Assembly (NCBI RefSeq): GCF_002001165.1
Contig: NZ_MUNQ01000013.1
Span: 52,434-116,433, forward strand
Direction: 5' to 3'
Origin: Rhodanobacter sp. C05
Lineage (GTDB): Bacteria; Pseudomonadota; Gammaproteobacteria; Xanthomonadales; Rhodanobacteraceae
DNA: 64,000 nucleotides
Each line of letters starts with the position of its first letter. The stretch's first letter is position 1. Positions 29,956 through 39,385 of this stretch are shown one piece after another. The notes under the pieces are model-generated. The model was given only the letters and a program-made list of their open reading frames with translations, ran no database searches and was not told the origin of the DNA. Position numbers and translations under genes: made by a program.

Positions 29956-32452
29956 TCCGCGCCGGGGCGTGGCCGGCGGTATCGGCGAGCAGCTGCTGGA
30001 ATTCCGTGGCCGGCATCGGCACGCCATACAGGAAGCCCTGCAGCTGCGAGCAGCCGGCATGGCGCAGGAACGCGCCCTGCTCCGGGGTTTCCACGCCTTC
30101 GGCGATCACGTCCTTGTTGAGGCTGCGCGCCATCGCGATGATCGCGCGGGTGATCGTGGCGGTGTCGCGGTCGGTGGTGAGGTCGCGCACGAACGCGCGA
30201 TCGATCTTCAGCGCGTCGATCGGGAAATGCTTCAGGTAGGACAGGCTGCAGTAGCCGGTGCCGAAATCATCCAGCGACAGCCGCACACCGCGCTGCTTGA
30301 TCCGCCGCAACAGATTGGCGGTGCTCTCGCCACCTGACATCACCATGCGCTCGGTCAGCTCCAGTTCGAGCAGGTGACCCTCGAGACCGCTCTCGCTGAG
30401 GACGTCGTCGAGCCAGGTATAGAAATCGGCGTGCTGGAACTGCAGCGGCGACACGTTCACCGAAACCGGCATGCGATGTCCCTGCTGCTGCCACAACCGC
30501 GCCTGCTTGCAGGCCTGGCGCAGCACCCAGGCACCGATCGGCAGGATCAGCCCGCTGTCCTCGGCGACCGGGATGAACTGGTCCGGCTTGTGCAGCTCCT
30601 GCCCGTTCACGTGCCAGCGCAGCAAGGCCTCGGCACCGACAATCCGGCCATCCTGGGCATCCACCTTGGGCTGGTAATGCAGGCTCAGTTCGTGGCGCGG
30701 CAGTGCCTGGCGCAGGGCGCTCTCGATGCGGCGCCGCGCCTGCGCGCGTTCATTCATGGCCGGTGTGAAGAAGCGGTAGCCGTGCTGGCCTTGCGCCTTG
30801 GCAGCGACCAGGGCGGTTTCGGCGTGCTGCAACAGGCTTTCCGGTTCGGTCGCATCGTCCGGATAGACGCTGATGCCGATGCTGACGCGCAAGGCCAGTT
30901 CCGGCAGACCGTCGACGCGGATCTGTTCGCAGTGGTTGATCAGGATCTGGCCCAGGTTGGCCGCCTCGCCCACGCTGTCCAGATGCGGCAGTATCACGAT
31001 GAACTCGTCGCCACCGTAGCGGCTCAGCAGTTCGTCGCCAGGCAGGCAGCGCTGGATCTGTGCGACGAGCGCGCGCAGCACGCGGTCACCGTCGGCGTGC
31101 CCGTGCTGTTCATTGATCTGCTTGAAGTTGTCGATGTCGAGATAAAGCAGCGCGGCGCGCTGCTGGCGCCGCTCAGCCGTGACCAACGCCTGGCCAATAT
31201 GTGCCTGCAGCTGGCTGCGGTTGGGCAGGCCGGTGAGCGTGTCGTGCTGGGTCAGGTGAATCATCTTCAGCGCCAGCGAACGGGTCTCGCTGACATCGTG
31301 GAATACCAGCACGCCGCCGATCACGTTGCCGGCATGGTCGTGGATCGGTGCCGAGGAATCCTCCACCGGCGTGTCGAAACCATGCCGGTGCCGCAACAGG
31401 GTCTTGCCGGCGAGATCGACGATGGTGTTGTGTTCGATCGCCGCGCGCAGCGGGTTGGCCACCGGCTGGATCTGCTGCGCATCGAACAGCTGGAAGATCT
31501 CCTCGATCGGTCGGCCCTGGGCTTCGCTGTCGGTCCAGCCGGTCATTGCCTCGGCGATCGGATTGAGCGAGGTGACGTGCAGCTGCGGATCGGTGGTGAT
31601 CACGGCGTCGCCAATCGAACGCAGGGTCACCTCGGCCAGTTCGCGCTCGCGATGCAGCGCGTCCTCGAAGGCCTTGCGTTCGCTGATGTCCTGCGCCTGC
31701 GAGACGAAGTACAGCGGCGTGCCCTGGTCGTCGCGCACCAGCGACACGCTGAGCTGGATGTAGACGGTGTGGCCGTCCTTGTGGAAATTGCGCTTCTCCA
31801 GCTGGTACGACTCCCGCTGACCGGCCAGCAGTTGCGCCAGCAGCGCCATGTCGGCGGCCATGTCATCCGGATGGGTGATCTCGGTGATGTTCAGTGCCAG
31901 CATTTCCTCCTCGCGGTAGCCGAGCATCTGGCATACCGCGGTGTTGACGCGCAGGAAACGGCCATCCGGGTGAACCAGCGCCATGCCGATCGCGGCGTGC
32001 TGGAACGCGCCGAAGAAGCGCTGCTCGCTCTCGTGCAGCTGCAATTCCAGCGTGCGCCGTTCGGTAATGTCGACCAGCGCGGTGAACACGCCACGCACGT
32101 GGCCGGCCGTATCGAAATCCGGCTGGAAGTTGCCGTGCGCGTAACGCCGTTCGCTGCCGTTGTAGAGCTCGCCTTCGTAGCTGGCCATCTGGCCGGCATA
32201 TGCCTTTTCCAGGGCGGCATTGGCAAGCTGGTGGTTGCGCTTGCCGATCACCTCGATCAGGCGGCGGCCCAGCAGGGTCTGCGGATCGATGCCGAGCCAG
32301 CTGCGATGGACCTCGTTGGCATAGAGGAATCGCTGGTCGATATCGAGATAGGCAAGCAGCACGGGCGCACTGCGCACAATACGTGCGGGCCAGTCCGGTC
32401 CGTGGAGAAGCGATGGCAATACCTCGGCAGACTTGTGCGGCCGCATGGTCAT
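29939..32452 (-). CDS. PAS-GGDEF-EAL cyclic-di-GMP signalling protein
   Basis: 837 residues (start 32452; an ATG six bases inside is also possible). Three PAS modules fall in residues about 20-390 ([58 protein letters not shown]). The GGDEF motif is intact at 480-484 (RYGGDEF). The inhibitory RxxD site before it is replaced by P..E, so product inhibition is probably absent. The EAL domain has E608-[22 protein letters not shown] and AEGVETPEQ, all signs of an active phosphodiesterase. No membrane segment, so a cytosolic sensor. It may share a transcript with the unknown gene 93 bases upstream. Confidence 0.93.
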   Translation of the reverse strand: MTMRPHKSAEVLPSLLHGPDWPARIVRSAPVLLAYLDIDQRFLYANEVHRSWLGIDPQTLLGRRLIEVIGKRNHQLANAALEKAYAGQMASYEGELYNGSERRYAHGNFQPDFDTAGHVRGVFTALVDITERRTLELQLHESEQRFFGAFQHAAIGMALVHPDGRFLRVNTAVCQMLGYREEEMLALNITEITHPDDMAADMALLAQLLAGQRESYQLEKRNFHKDGHTVYIQLSVSLVRDDQGTPLYFVSQAQDISERKAFEDALHRERELAEVTLRSIGDAVITTDPQLHVTSLNPIAEAMTGWTDSEAQGRPIEEIFQLFDAQQIQPVANPLRAAIEHNTIVDLAGKTLLRHRHGFDTPVEDSSAPIHDHAGNVIGGVLVFHDVSETRSLALKMIHLTQHDTLTGLPNRSQLQAHIGQALVTAERRQQRAALLYLDIDNFKQINEQHGHADGDRVLRALVAQIQRCLPGDELLSRYGGDEFIVILPHLDSVGEAANLGQILINHCEQIRVDGLPELALRVSIGISVYPDDATEPESLLQHAETALVAAKAQGQHGYRFFTPAMNERAQARRRIESALRQALPRHELSLHYQPKVDAQDGRIVGAEALLRWHVNGQELHKPDQFIPVAEDSGLILPIGAWVLRQACKQARLWQQQGHRMPVSVNVSPLQFQHADFYTWLDDVLSESGLEGHLLELELTERMVMSGGESTANLLRRIKQRGVRLSLDDFGTGYCSLSYLKHFPIDALKIDRAFVRDLTTDRDTATITRAIIAMARSLNKDVIAEGVETPEQGAFLRHAGCSQLQGFLYGVPMPATEFQQLLADTAGHAPARTTPLS

Positions 32453-32545
32453 TCCGTCAGCTGGAGCGCCCCCTGTCGGCGCAAACCCATCATGCACCCG
32501 GTGTCTGCTGCGGCACAAATGCCACGGCGGGAAACTGTGATCGGC

Positions 32546-33688
32546 TCAATGCAGGGCAATCGCCGGCGCACCAAGCCGGCCGTGCTCGTCAAGCACGATC
32601 CGGCCCAGCGCATGCAGGTCAGCGGCGGTGTGGTAGCGCTCGGCCAACAGCGCCAGCAATGGTCCCAATGCCTGTGGCTGCAGCGGATAGGCGTGCGCCA
32701 GCACCCGTGCCACGCCGGCTGCGCTGCGCTGGGCCACGCTGACTGCAACCACGCCGAGACCCGGTGCCTCGTGTGCGAACAGGGTCGGTGGATCGTAGCC
32801 GGGCTCGGCTGCGGCCAGGGTTTCCAACAGATAGCCGGCCGCGGCCAGGGTTTCCTGCCCGGCAACGGCCTGCAGGCGCAACGGCAGCTGATGGGCGTCG
32901 AGCAAGGCGGCGTACTGGCGCAATTCGAACACGATGCCGGCAAACGCGTGCACGCGCTGGGCGGTTTCGCCGCGCTGGGTGACCAGCCACTGTGAAGGCG
33001 ACTGCGCTTCCACCATGCCGTCGGCGTAGTGCAGGGTCAGGCCGCGTGCACTGAGCGTGGACTCGGCGCGGTAAGGTGTCAGCAGCGCGGCTTCCAGCAG
33101 GGTCCACAGCGAGGCCAGATTGACGTGCTCGTACTGCACGCAGGTCAGTGCGAGCAGGTCGTTGCGGCTGAGGTAACGCACGTGCTCCAGCCGGATGCCG
33201 AGCGTACGCATCAGCCAGTCAGCCGTACGCGCGCCGGCTTCGCCTCGGCCGACCAGCTGGATCTCCAGCTGGTCGGACAGCGCCTCGGCCAGTTCCGGTG
33301 GCGCCAGCAGGCTCAGCGGCAGCAATCGCATCGGGCCATCGGCGAGCACTGGCGAGGGTTCCAGCGGGTGCGCCGGCATGTGGCCTTCGTGGCTGCCGAA
33401 CGCGACCACGTTGCCCAGCTGGGCGCGCGGCACGCGCCGGGCCAGTTCATCCAGCGTCGCCCATACCGGGAAGCCCGGTCGCAACAGCTCGACCTGGTCG
33501 AACAGTGCCCCGGCCAGCGCCAGTCGCGCGGCATCGACCTGCGGCACCAGCGCATGCAGGTCGGCGGCAATCAGCTCGACCAGTTCGGCGGCTTCGTCGC
33601 GGCTCAGCGTCACACGCGCTGCGGTTTCGCCGGCGACCGGTTCCAGTGCCAGCACCACAGGCAGGGCGAGCAGCGTTTGCGCTTCCAC
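32546..33688 (-). CDS. Conserved-looking protein of unknown function
   Basis: 380 residues from a GTG at 33688 (CGGAA nine bases upstream); TTG nine bases earlier is an alternative. I recognise no family. It is Leu/Ala-rich, without signal peptide or membrane helix. Distinct segments include GNVVAFGSHEGHMPAHPLEP, VRYLSRNDLLALTCVQYEHV and LAERYHTAADLHALGRIVLD. It lies just before the PAS-GGDEF-EAL gene on the same strand and is divergent from the thiolase (115 bases). Codon use is typical of the window, so it is a resident gene. Confidence 0.72.
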   Translation of the reverse strand: MEAQTLLALPVVLALEPVAGETAARVTLSRDEAAELVELIAADLHALVPQVDAARLALAGALFDQVELLRPGFPVWATLDELARRVPRAQLGNVVAFGSHEGHMPAHPLEPSPVLADGPMRLLPLSLLAPPELAEALSDQLEIQLVGRGEAGARTADWLMRTLGIRLEHVRYLSRNDLLALTCVQYEHVNLASLWTLLEAALLTPYRAESTLSARGLTLHYADGMVEAQSPSQWLVTQRGETAQRVHAFAGIVFELRQYAALLDAHQLPLRLQAVAGQETLAAAGYLLETLAAAEPGYDPPTLFAHEAPGLGVVAVSVAQRSAAGVARVLAHAYPLQPQALGPLLALLAERYHTAADLHALGRIVLDEHGRLGAPAIALH

Positions 33689-33803
33689 AGGCAGCAATTC
33701 CGAATGGCAAAGGGAATCAATTCTACCATTCAGCGTTTTGGGCTTTCGCCGCACGGCATGGCGGGTTAGCCTTGGGCGACTTGAGTTCGGGACTGTTTTG
33801 AGC

Positions 33804-35090
33804 ATGGAAAACACGCAAAGGCGCGTCGGAGTGATCGGCGGCGTACGCATCCCGTTCTGCCGCAACAACACCGCGTATGCCGATGTCGGCAACTTCGGCA
33901 TGTCGGTGAAGGTGCTCGGCGCGCTGGTCGAGCGGTTCGGCCTGCATGGCGTGGAACTGGGCGAAGTGGCGATGGGTGCGGTGATCAAGCACTCGTCGGA
34001 CTGGAACCTGGCGCGCGAGGCGCTGCTCAGTTCCGGGCTGGCACCGACCACACCGGGCATCACCACCGCGCGTGCCTGCGGCACCTCGCTGGACAACACG
34101 ATCATCATCGCCAACAAGATTGCCGTCGGGCAGATCGACGCCGGTATCGCCGGTGGCTCGGATACCACCTCCGATGTGCCGATCGTCTACGGCGCACGCC
34201 TGCGCAAGCGCCTGCTGGCAATGAACCGCGCCAAGACGCCGCTGGACAAGCTGAAGGCCGCGCTGCGCGGATTCGCCTTCCGCGAGCTGAAGCCTTCGTT
34301 CCCCGGCGTGGCCGAACCGCGCACCGGCAAGTCGATGGGCGACCACTGCGAGCAGATGGCGAAGGAGTGGCAGATCTCGCGCGAAGCGCAGGACCAGCTG
34401 TCAGTGGACAGCCATCACAAGCTCGCCGCAGCGTATGCGGACGGTTTTTTTGACGAACTGCTGGTGCCGTTCCGCGGCCTCAAGCGCGATGGCTTCCTGC
34501 GGCCGGATTCAACCATGGAGAAGCTGGCTACGCTGAAGCCCGCGTTCGACAAGACGTCCGGCCACGGCACACTCACCGCAGGCAATTCCACCGGTCTGTC
34601 CGATGGCGCCGCCGCGGTGTTGCTGGGCAGCGATGAATGGGCCGCGCAGCGTGGCCTGAAGATCCAGGCCTACCTGCGCGATGCCGAAGTGGCCGCGGTC
34701 GATTTCGTGCACGGCGAAGGCCTGCTGATGGCGCCGACCGTGGCGGTGCCGCGCATGCTGGCGCGACAGGGCCTGACCCTGCAGGACTTCGACTACTACG
34801 AGATCCACGAGGCGTTCGCGGCCCAGGTGCTGTGCACGCTGCGCGCATGGGAATCGGCCGACTACTGCAAGAACCGGCTCGGCCTGGATGCACCGCTGGG
34901 ATCGATCGATCCGGCAAAGCTCAATGTGCACGGTTCCAGCCTGGCGGTCGGCCATCCGTTTGCTGCCACCGGCGCACGCATCGTCGCCACGCTGGCGAAG
35001 ATGCTGGAACAGAAAGGCTCCGGCCGTGGCCTGATTTCGATCTGCACCGCTGGTGGCATGGGCGTCACGGCGATCCTCGAGCGGCCGTGA
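33804..35090 (+). CDS. Acetyl-CoA acetyltransferase / 3-ketoacyl-CoA thiolase
   Basis: 428 residues, the length of the FadI group. Thiolases condense or cleave acyl-CoA at the beta carbon. Visible: the nucleophilic cysteine in ARACGTSLDN (about residue 92), the C-terminal EIHEAFAAQVLC, NVHGSSLAVGHPFAATGARI and the second catalytic cysteine in CTAGGMG. The start at 33804 precedes RRVGVIGGVRIPF; upstream in-frame codons belong to the antisense gene. No fadJ partner is adjacent. It could serve fatty-acid oxidation or make acetoacetyl-CoA for the bdhA/adc module 9 kb away. Confidence 0.93.
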   Translation: MENTQRRVGVIGGVRIPFCRNNTAYADVGNFGMSVKVLGALVERFGLHGVELGEVAMGAVIKHSSDWNLAREALLSSGLAPTTPGITTARACGTSLDNTIIIANKIAVGQIDAGIAGGSDTTSDVPIVYGARLRKRLLAMNRAKTPLDKLKAALRGFAFRELKPSFPGVAEPRTGKSMGDHCEQMAKEWQISREAQDQLSVDSHHKLAAAYADGFFDELLVPFRGLKRDGFLRPDSTMEKLATLKPAFDKTSGHGTLTAGNSTGLSDGAAAVLLGSDEWAAQRGLKIQAYLRDAEVAAVDFVHGEGLLMAPTVAVPRMLARQGLTLQDFDYYEIHEAFAAQVLCTLRAWESADYCKNRLGLDAPLGSIDPAKLNVHGSSLAVGHPFAATGARIVATLAKMLEQKGSGRGLISICTAGGMGVTAILERP

Positions 35091-35127
35091 ACGCCGCTTC
35101 CGCAAAAAATCCCGCCACCAGGTTCGC

Positions 35128-35664
35128 ATGTTGCGCCTGCGCACGAGCACCGGCCTGAGCCTGCTGACATTGGCGGTCGGTGTGGCCGGCACCGCCTGGC
35201 TCAGCAGCCTGACCGCCGGCTGGCAAGGATCGGCAGCACGCTTGGGCGTGGTCCATCACGCACCACGGCGTCATGCCCTGCCCTTGCCAGTCCGCAGGTC
35301 TGGCCCGATCAGTGCGGTGCAGACGCAGCGCATCGTTCCGGAGCACCGGATCGAAACGCCGCGATCCAGTGCACCGGCGGAATTGGTGCCGCAGACGATG
35401 CCCGACGACACCTCCCAGTCCTGGGCGGTCCTGCGTGGCCATCTCGATGGCCGCGTGGTGGCACATCTCGACATCGATGGAAGCGGCCGCGTGCGTGCTG
35501 CACGCCTGGTCGAGTCCAGCGGCGATCCGGTACTCGACATGCACGCACTGCGCAGCGTGGAGGGATGGCATTTCGCCGTGCCGGCCGATCATGCCGACGG
35601 CATCAGTGGCGATCTGCCGATGCGATTCTCTTCCGGCGATCAGCGCACGGCGCAGTTGCCGTAG
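35128..35664 (+). CDS. TonB C-terminal-domain-like periplasmic protein
   Basis: 178 residues from the ATG at 35128. It has one N-terminal membrane anchor (STGLSLLTLAVGVAGTAWLSSL, split), a basic Pro-rich linker, then a TonB-like fold: GRVVAHLDIDGSGRVRAARLVESSGDPVLDMHALRSVEGWHF (split over about 112-153). Such proteins either energise outer-membrane receptors or are stand-alone TonB-domain proteins; no exbB/exbD or receptor lies near. It follows the thiolase by 37 bases. Confidence 0.75.
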   Translation: MLRLRTSTGLSLLTLAVGVAGTAWLSSLTAGWQGSAARLGVVHHAPRRHALPLPVRRSGPISAVQTQRIVPEHRIETPRSSAPAELVPQTMPDDTSQSWAVLRGHLDGRVVAHLDIDGSGRVRAARLVESSGDPVLDMHALRSVEGWHFAVPADHADGISGDLPMRFSSGDQRTAQLP

Positions 35665-35667
35665 ACG

Positions 35668-37560
35668 TCAGAGAATTCCTTTCACGCCGGCGCCGAACGC
35701 GGTGATCAGTCGGGTGATGATCAGTTTCGGCGACAGCGCCACATCGGGAAAATCGCCGACGGGCGCATAGCAGGCGTAGAAACCCGGATTGTTGGCGCGC
35801 ATCGGCTGGCAGCCGGAATTGAGGTCGTAGCTGGTGGCATAGCGGAACGGCCACAGGTCAAACAGCGGCAGTTGTTCGGAAACGCTGCCGATGGCTTCGC
35901 TGAGATCGCCGAGCACGGGTATTTCCGGACGCCGCGGCGCGACCACCCACGCGTTTTCCGGCTCGGTATCGCGCAGGATGCTGTGTCGCAGCTGGTCGGC
36001 GAAGCGTGCGTCGTAGACGATCACCCCGGCCTCGGTGTTGTAGTGGTCCGAACGCGGGTCGAAGTTGTGCGAGCCGACCATCGCGAACAGGTCATCGATC
36101 ACGATCGACTTCGCGTGCAGGCCGAAGCGACGGCCTTCGCTGCGCAACGGTGCCGGTCGGCTGCCGCTGCCGCGGCCGCCCAGCAGATGGAAGCGGGTAC
36201 GGGTGGCACTGGCCGGGCTGGCGGTTTCCGGCGGCAGGGTCGATGTATCGGCGCCGAGGTTGGCCAGTTCGTAATCCACGGCGGGGCCGGGCGCATGCGG
36301 CTTGAGTTCGTGGATCTCGAAGCCGAACGTTTCCAGGTAGCGTTTGCGGTGCTTGTATGACAGCGCATAAACGGCGAACGCATCGGTCGAGGCGAGTGAA
36401 TTGGTGGACACCGTCACCTGGGGCGGATCGGCGTTGCGGTGCAGGCGCTTGAAGATGCGCTGCGCACGACGGCTCATCACCAGGTACGGGGTCTGCAGCA
36501 ATACCTCGTGCTTGGCGTCGCCGACCATCGCCATGATGTTGCGGGTGAAGTCCTGCGCGCGTTTCTTTTCCGGCTGATCGGTCTTCGACGGCAGGTCGCT
36601 GAAGTATTCGACCTTGCCGACATGCAGGGTCGGTTCGACCAGCCACGCCTGCAGCCATGCGACATCCCCGGCGGCTTGCTGCACCTGGGCCACCCGCAGC
36701 GGCTGTCGGTAGTGCGGCGCCGGCCAGGTGATCGGACTGCTGTCGGCCAGCATGCGCTGGTTGACGTCGCGCAGATGGGTCAGTGCGACCGCGCGCTTGT
36801 GCTGCCAGAACAGCTCGAAGCTGGCGGCCATCTGCTGCGCGGCCGGCCCGCCGACCATCACGTCGCGGTCGATATAGTCGAAGCTGTCGTCCCAGTTGAA
36901 GTAGCGATCCTGGTAATTGCGCCCACCGGTGATGCCGATGCTGTCGTCGACCAGCAGCAGCTTGTTGTGCATGCGCTGGTTGAACTGCACGAAGCAGCAC
37001 AGCAGGCCGGCGGCGAACTCCACGGGCTCGGTGCGGGCCTTGTGGAAGGTGGGGTTGTACAGGCGCACCTGCAGGTTCGGGCTGACCCGTGCCAGCCGAT
37101 CGAGCAGGGCCGGGTCGTTGAACGAGAACAGCTGGTCGGCGAGGATGCGTACCTGCACGCCGCGCCGCGCCGCCTGGACCAGTTCGTCCAGCATCAGCTG
37201 GCCGGTGTCGTCCTGGTCCCAGATATAGGTCTGCACGTCGATCGAGTGCCGAGCTGCGCGGATCAGGTTGACGCGCGCGACCAGGGCCGGCTCGCTGTCG
37301 TCGAGCAGGGTCACCACATGTACCGGTTGGTCGGCGGTGGATGCCGTGAGTGCCTGGGTTGCCGCATCCAGCAGCGGCGACGGCAGCGCGCAGTGATCGT
37401 CGCGCGTGCAGCTCGTCTGCCGGTCGGTCGTGGCGGCGACTACCGCATCGGCACGACGGATTTGCGCCCGCGACAACGTGCAGCCTTGCAGCAAGGCCGT
37501 GGCGAACAGGCCGAGCAGGATGATGCGGGCGATCCGGGCGATCTGGTGCGGCTGGGGCAT
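35668..37560 (-). CDS. Phospholipase D family lipoprotein (cardiolipin synthase C-like)
   Basis: 630 residues. Signal peptide with lipobox LLQGC (Cys near residue 27), so a lipid-anchored envelope protein. Two HKD motifs are present: HNKLLLVDDSIGITGGRNYQ and HAKSIVIDDLFAMVGSHNFD, each with the His-Lys-Asp triad. This matches ClsC/YmdC-type enzymes, which make cardiolipin from phosphatidylglycerol and phosphatidylethanolamine, although E. coli ClsC works with YmdB, which is not seen here. Start at 37560 (MPQPHQI). Last gene of a five-gene minus-strand run. Confidence 0.88.
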   Translation of the reverse strand: MPQPHQIARIARIILLGLFATALLQGCTLSRAQIRRADAVVAATTDRQTSCTRDDHCALPSPLLDAATQALTASTADQPVHVVTLLDDSEPALVARVNLIRAARHSIDVQTYIWDQDDTGQLMLDELVQAARRGVQVRILADQLFSFNDPALLDRLARVSPNLQVRLYNPTFHKARTEPVEFAAGLLCCFVQFNQRMHNKLLLVDDSIGITGGRNYQDRYFNWDDSFDYIDRDVMVGGPAAQQMAASFELFWQHKRAVALTHLRDVNQRMLADSSPITWPAPHYRQPLRVAQVQQAAGDVAWLQAWLVEPTLHVGKVEYFSDLPSKTDQPEKKRAQDFTRNIMAMVGDAKHEVLLQTPYLVMSRRAQRIFKRLHRNADPPQVTVSTNSLASTDAFAVYALSYKHRKRYLETFGFEIHELKPHAPGPAVDYELANLGADTSTLPPETASPASATRTRFHLLGGRGSGSRPAPLRSEGRRFGLHAKSIVIDDLFAMVGSHNFDPRSDHYNTEAGVIVYDARFADQLRHSILRDTEPENAWVVAPRRPEIPVLGDLSEAIGSVSEQLPLFDLWPFRYATSYDLNSGCQPMRANNPGFYACYAPVGDFPDVALSPKLIITRLITAFGAGVKGIL

Positions 37561-37583
37561 GCGCCCATGATACGGGGACAGGC

Positions 37584-38150
37584 TCATTCCACGGCGGGGC
37601 CAAGCGCAATCCACAGACCCAGTTGCACCTGGTCGGAAAGCGCGGTGCGATGGGTGCTCATGCCGAACGCGTTGCGCGACAGCGTGCCATGCGCCTCGAT
37701 CACGCAGCCTGCCGTGGTGATTGCGCCGCAGGCGGCGGGTTGCAGCTCGAAGCGGATCGGCTGGGTCATGCCGCGCAGGCTTAGCCTGCCGTTGAGCGTG
37801 CCGCCCGTGCTCAAAAGAGCCAGCGGGATCGGCTCGGAGATGAAATGGATGGCCGGATACTGTGCGGCATCGAAGAATTCCGGTGCCAGTACCCAGCGGC
37901 GGAAGCGCGCTGAATCCATCGCCACACTGTCCACGGCAATGCGCGCATCGACCGTTGCCAGGCCGTGCGGATCAAGCCGTATCTGACCGTTGATCTGCAT
38001 GAAGCGGCCACTGATCGTGTGCAGCCAGAGCAGGCGCACGGCGAAATCCGCGTGCGAACGGTCTGCAGCGATACGGTAGTCGGTGGATCGTGCCGCTGGC
38101 GCAGCGAGGGCCAGGGCGGCCAGCAGACAGGCAGTGAAGCGTCGTCTCAC
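37584..38150 (-). CDS. YceI family periplasmic lipid-binding protein
   Basis: 188 residues. Signal peptide RRRFTACLLAALALAAPAARS, then YceI features: DYRIAADRSHADFAVRLLW at the N-terminus of the mature protein and GGTLNGRLSLRGMTQPIRFE. YceI proteins form lipocalin-like barrels that bind polyisoprenoids. The GTG start overlaps the sixA stop by three bases, so translation is coupled. Confidence 0.88.
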   Translation of the reverse strand: MRRRFTACLLAALALAAPAARSTDYRIAADRSHADFAVRLLWLHTISGRFMQINGQIRLDPHGLATVDARIAVDSVAMDSARFRRWVLAPEFFDAAQYPAIHFISEPIPLALLSTGGTLNGRLSLRGMTQPIRFELQPAACGAITTAGCVIEAHGTLSRNAFGMSTHRTALSDQVQLGLWIALGPAVE

Positions 38151-38620
38151 GGTGACCAGAAGGCATCCAGCCGGGCATTGCCCGGTTCGAGTGCGCCATC
38201 CAGATGCAGCACGGCCAGCGCGCCGGGCGGCATGCCGCGGAATTCGTCGGAGCGGCCCTCGACCAGCAGTGCCACCAGCCGCTCGATGCCGGGGTTGTGG
38301 CCGATCAGCATCACCGTGCCGGGCTCGCCGTATTGATCGAGCAGGGCCAGCAACTCACCTGGTGAAGCATCGTAGATTTCCGGTGCCAGTTGCAGCGTGG
38401 GGGCGTCGGTGATCGCGGCCAGCGCGAGCCGTGCGGTTTCATCGGCGCGCCGGGCCGGCGAACACAGCGCACGTCCGGGTCGCACGCCGTGCGAGGCCAG
38501 CCATCGTCCGGCGGCCTGTGCTTCCTGCTGGCCGCGCGCGCTCAGCGGTCGCTGCTGGTCATCACCGGAAGTTTCGATCGGCACGGCTTCGGCGTGTCGC
38601 AACAGGATCAATTCGTGCAT
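38147..38620 (-). CDS. sixA: SixA-like histidine phosphatase
   Basis: 157 residues. The histidine phosphatase signature LILLRHAEA (RHxE, residues 4-12), then RPLSARGQQEAQAAGRWL, RALCSPARRADETA and VMLIGHNPGIERLVALL (second catalytic His). SixA removes phosphate from phosphohistidine, for example on PTS NPr in E. coli. Length fits. It is followed directly by yceI (overlapping stop/start) and preceded by the ParA gene at 57 bases. Confidence 0.88.
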   Translation of the reverse strand: MHELILLRHAEAVPIETSGDDQQRPLSARGQQEAQAAGRWLASHGVRPGRALCSPARRADETARLALAAITDAPTLQLAPEIYDASPGELLALLDQYGEPGTVMLIGHNPGIERLVALLVEGRSDEFRGMPPGALAVLHLDGALEPGNARLDAFWSP

Positions 38621-38677
38621 GGGGGACTCCGATGGATGAGGACGCGCGAGGATGGCTTCACAACAGGCGCAGCGGCC

Positions 38678-39310
38678 TCAATGCTGCCGCTTGATCCAGC
38701 GCAGCAGGGCCTTCCAGTCCTGCTGGTGACTGCGTACCTGTTCGGACTGGTAATCGAAGATGCCCTTGCCCAATGCACTCAGCAGCACATAGGCCTGACT
38801 GTCACGCAGCTGCGCGACGATCGGGAAGGGTGATTGTTCGGCAAGCTGGGCGATCGCGTCCTGGCTGGCGTGCGTCCACGGCTTGAGCCGGTTGGCGACC
38901 AGTCCCACCGGCAGCTTGCCGCGGTGGATGCGGTTGATTGCGCGCAGCTCCTCGATGAAGCCGAGCGTGGCGTGCAGATCGAACGAGGACGGCAGTACCG
39001 GCACCAGCAGCACATGGGCTTGTTCCAGATACGGTTCCAACTCGCGCTCGCCGGAGCCGGCCGGCGTGTCGATCAGAACCTGCTGGGTATCCGGTGGCAA
39101 TTTCTGCAGAGATTTGCGGCTGCCTTCGAGGGCCAGCACGCCAGGCACGTTATCCGGTCGCAGGCTGGCCCAGCGGAAGCTGGAACCCTGCCGGTCGGCG
39201 TCGATGATGGCGGTGTGTTGCCCGGCCTGTGCCCAGTGCGAGGCCAGCTGGGTTACCAGTGTGCTCTTGCCGCATCCGCCCTTGCTGCTTGCCACCAGCG
39301 TCGTAAGCAT
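38678..39310 (-). CDS. Orphan ParA/MinD-type ATPase
   Basis: 210 residues. Deviant Walker A KGGCGKST (residues 10-17), Walker A' IDADRQGSS, and Walker B VLIDTPAGSG. The short length and lack of an N-terminal HTH resemble orphan ParA proteins that position proteins or clusters in the cell rather than segregate chromosomes. No parB or parS-like repeat is visible. It lies 75 bases behind an unrecognised secreted protein, in a run leading to sixA and yceI. Confidence 0.88.
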   Translation of the reverse strand: MLTTLVASSKGGCGKSTLVTQLASHWAQAGQHTAIIDADRQGSSFRWASLRPDNVPGVLALEGSRKSLQKLPPDTQQVLIDTPAGSGERELEPYLEQAHVLLVPVLPSSFDLHATLGFIEELRAINRIHRGKLPVGLVANRLKPWTHASQDAIAQLAEQSPFPIVAQLRDSQAYVLLSALGKGIFDYQSEQVRSHQQDWKALLRWIKRQH

Positions 39311-39385
39311 CGACTCACCCTTGTCGCGGAAGGTGGTCCAAGCCTACACGGCTGCGGATGCCGCGCAAAGCGGCGTTGCGTCAGG

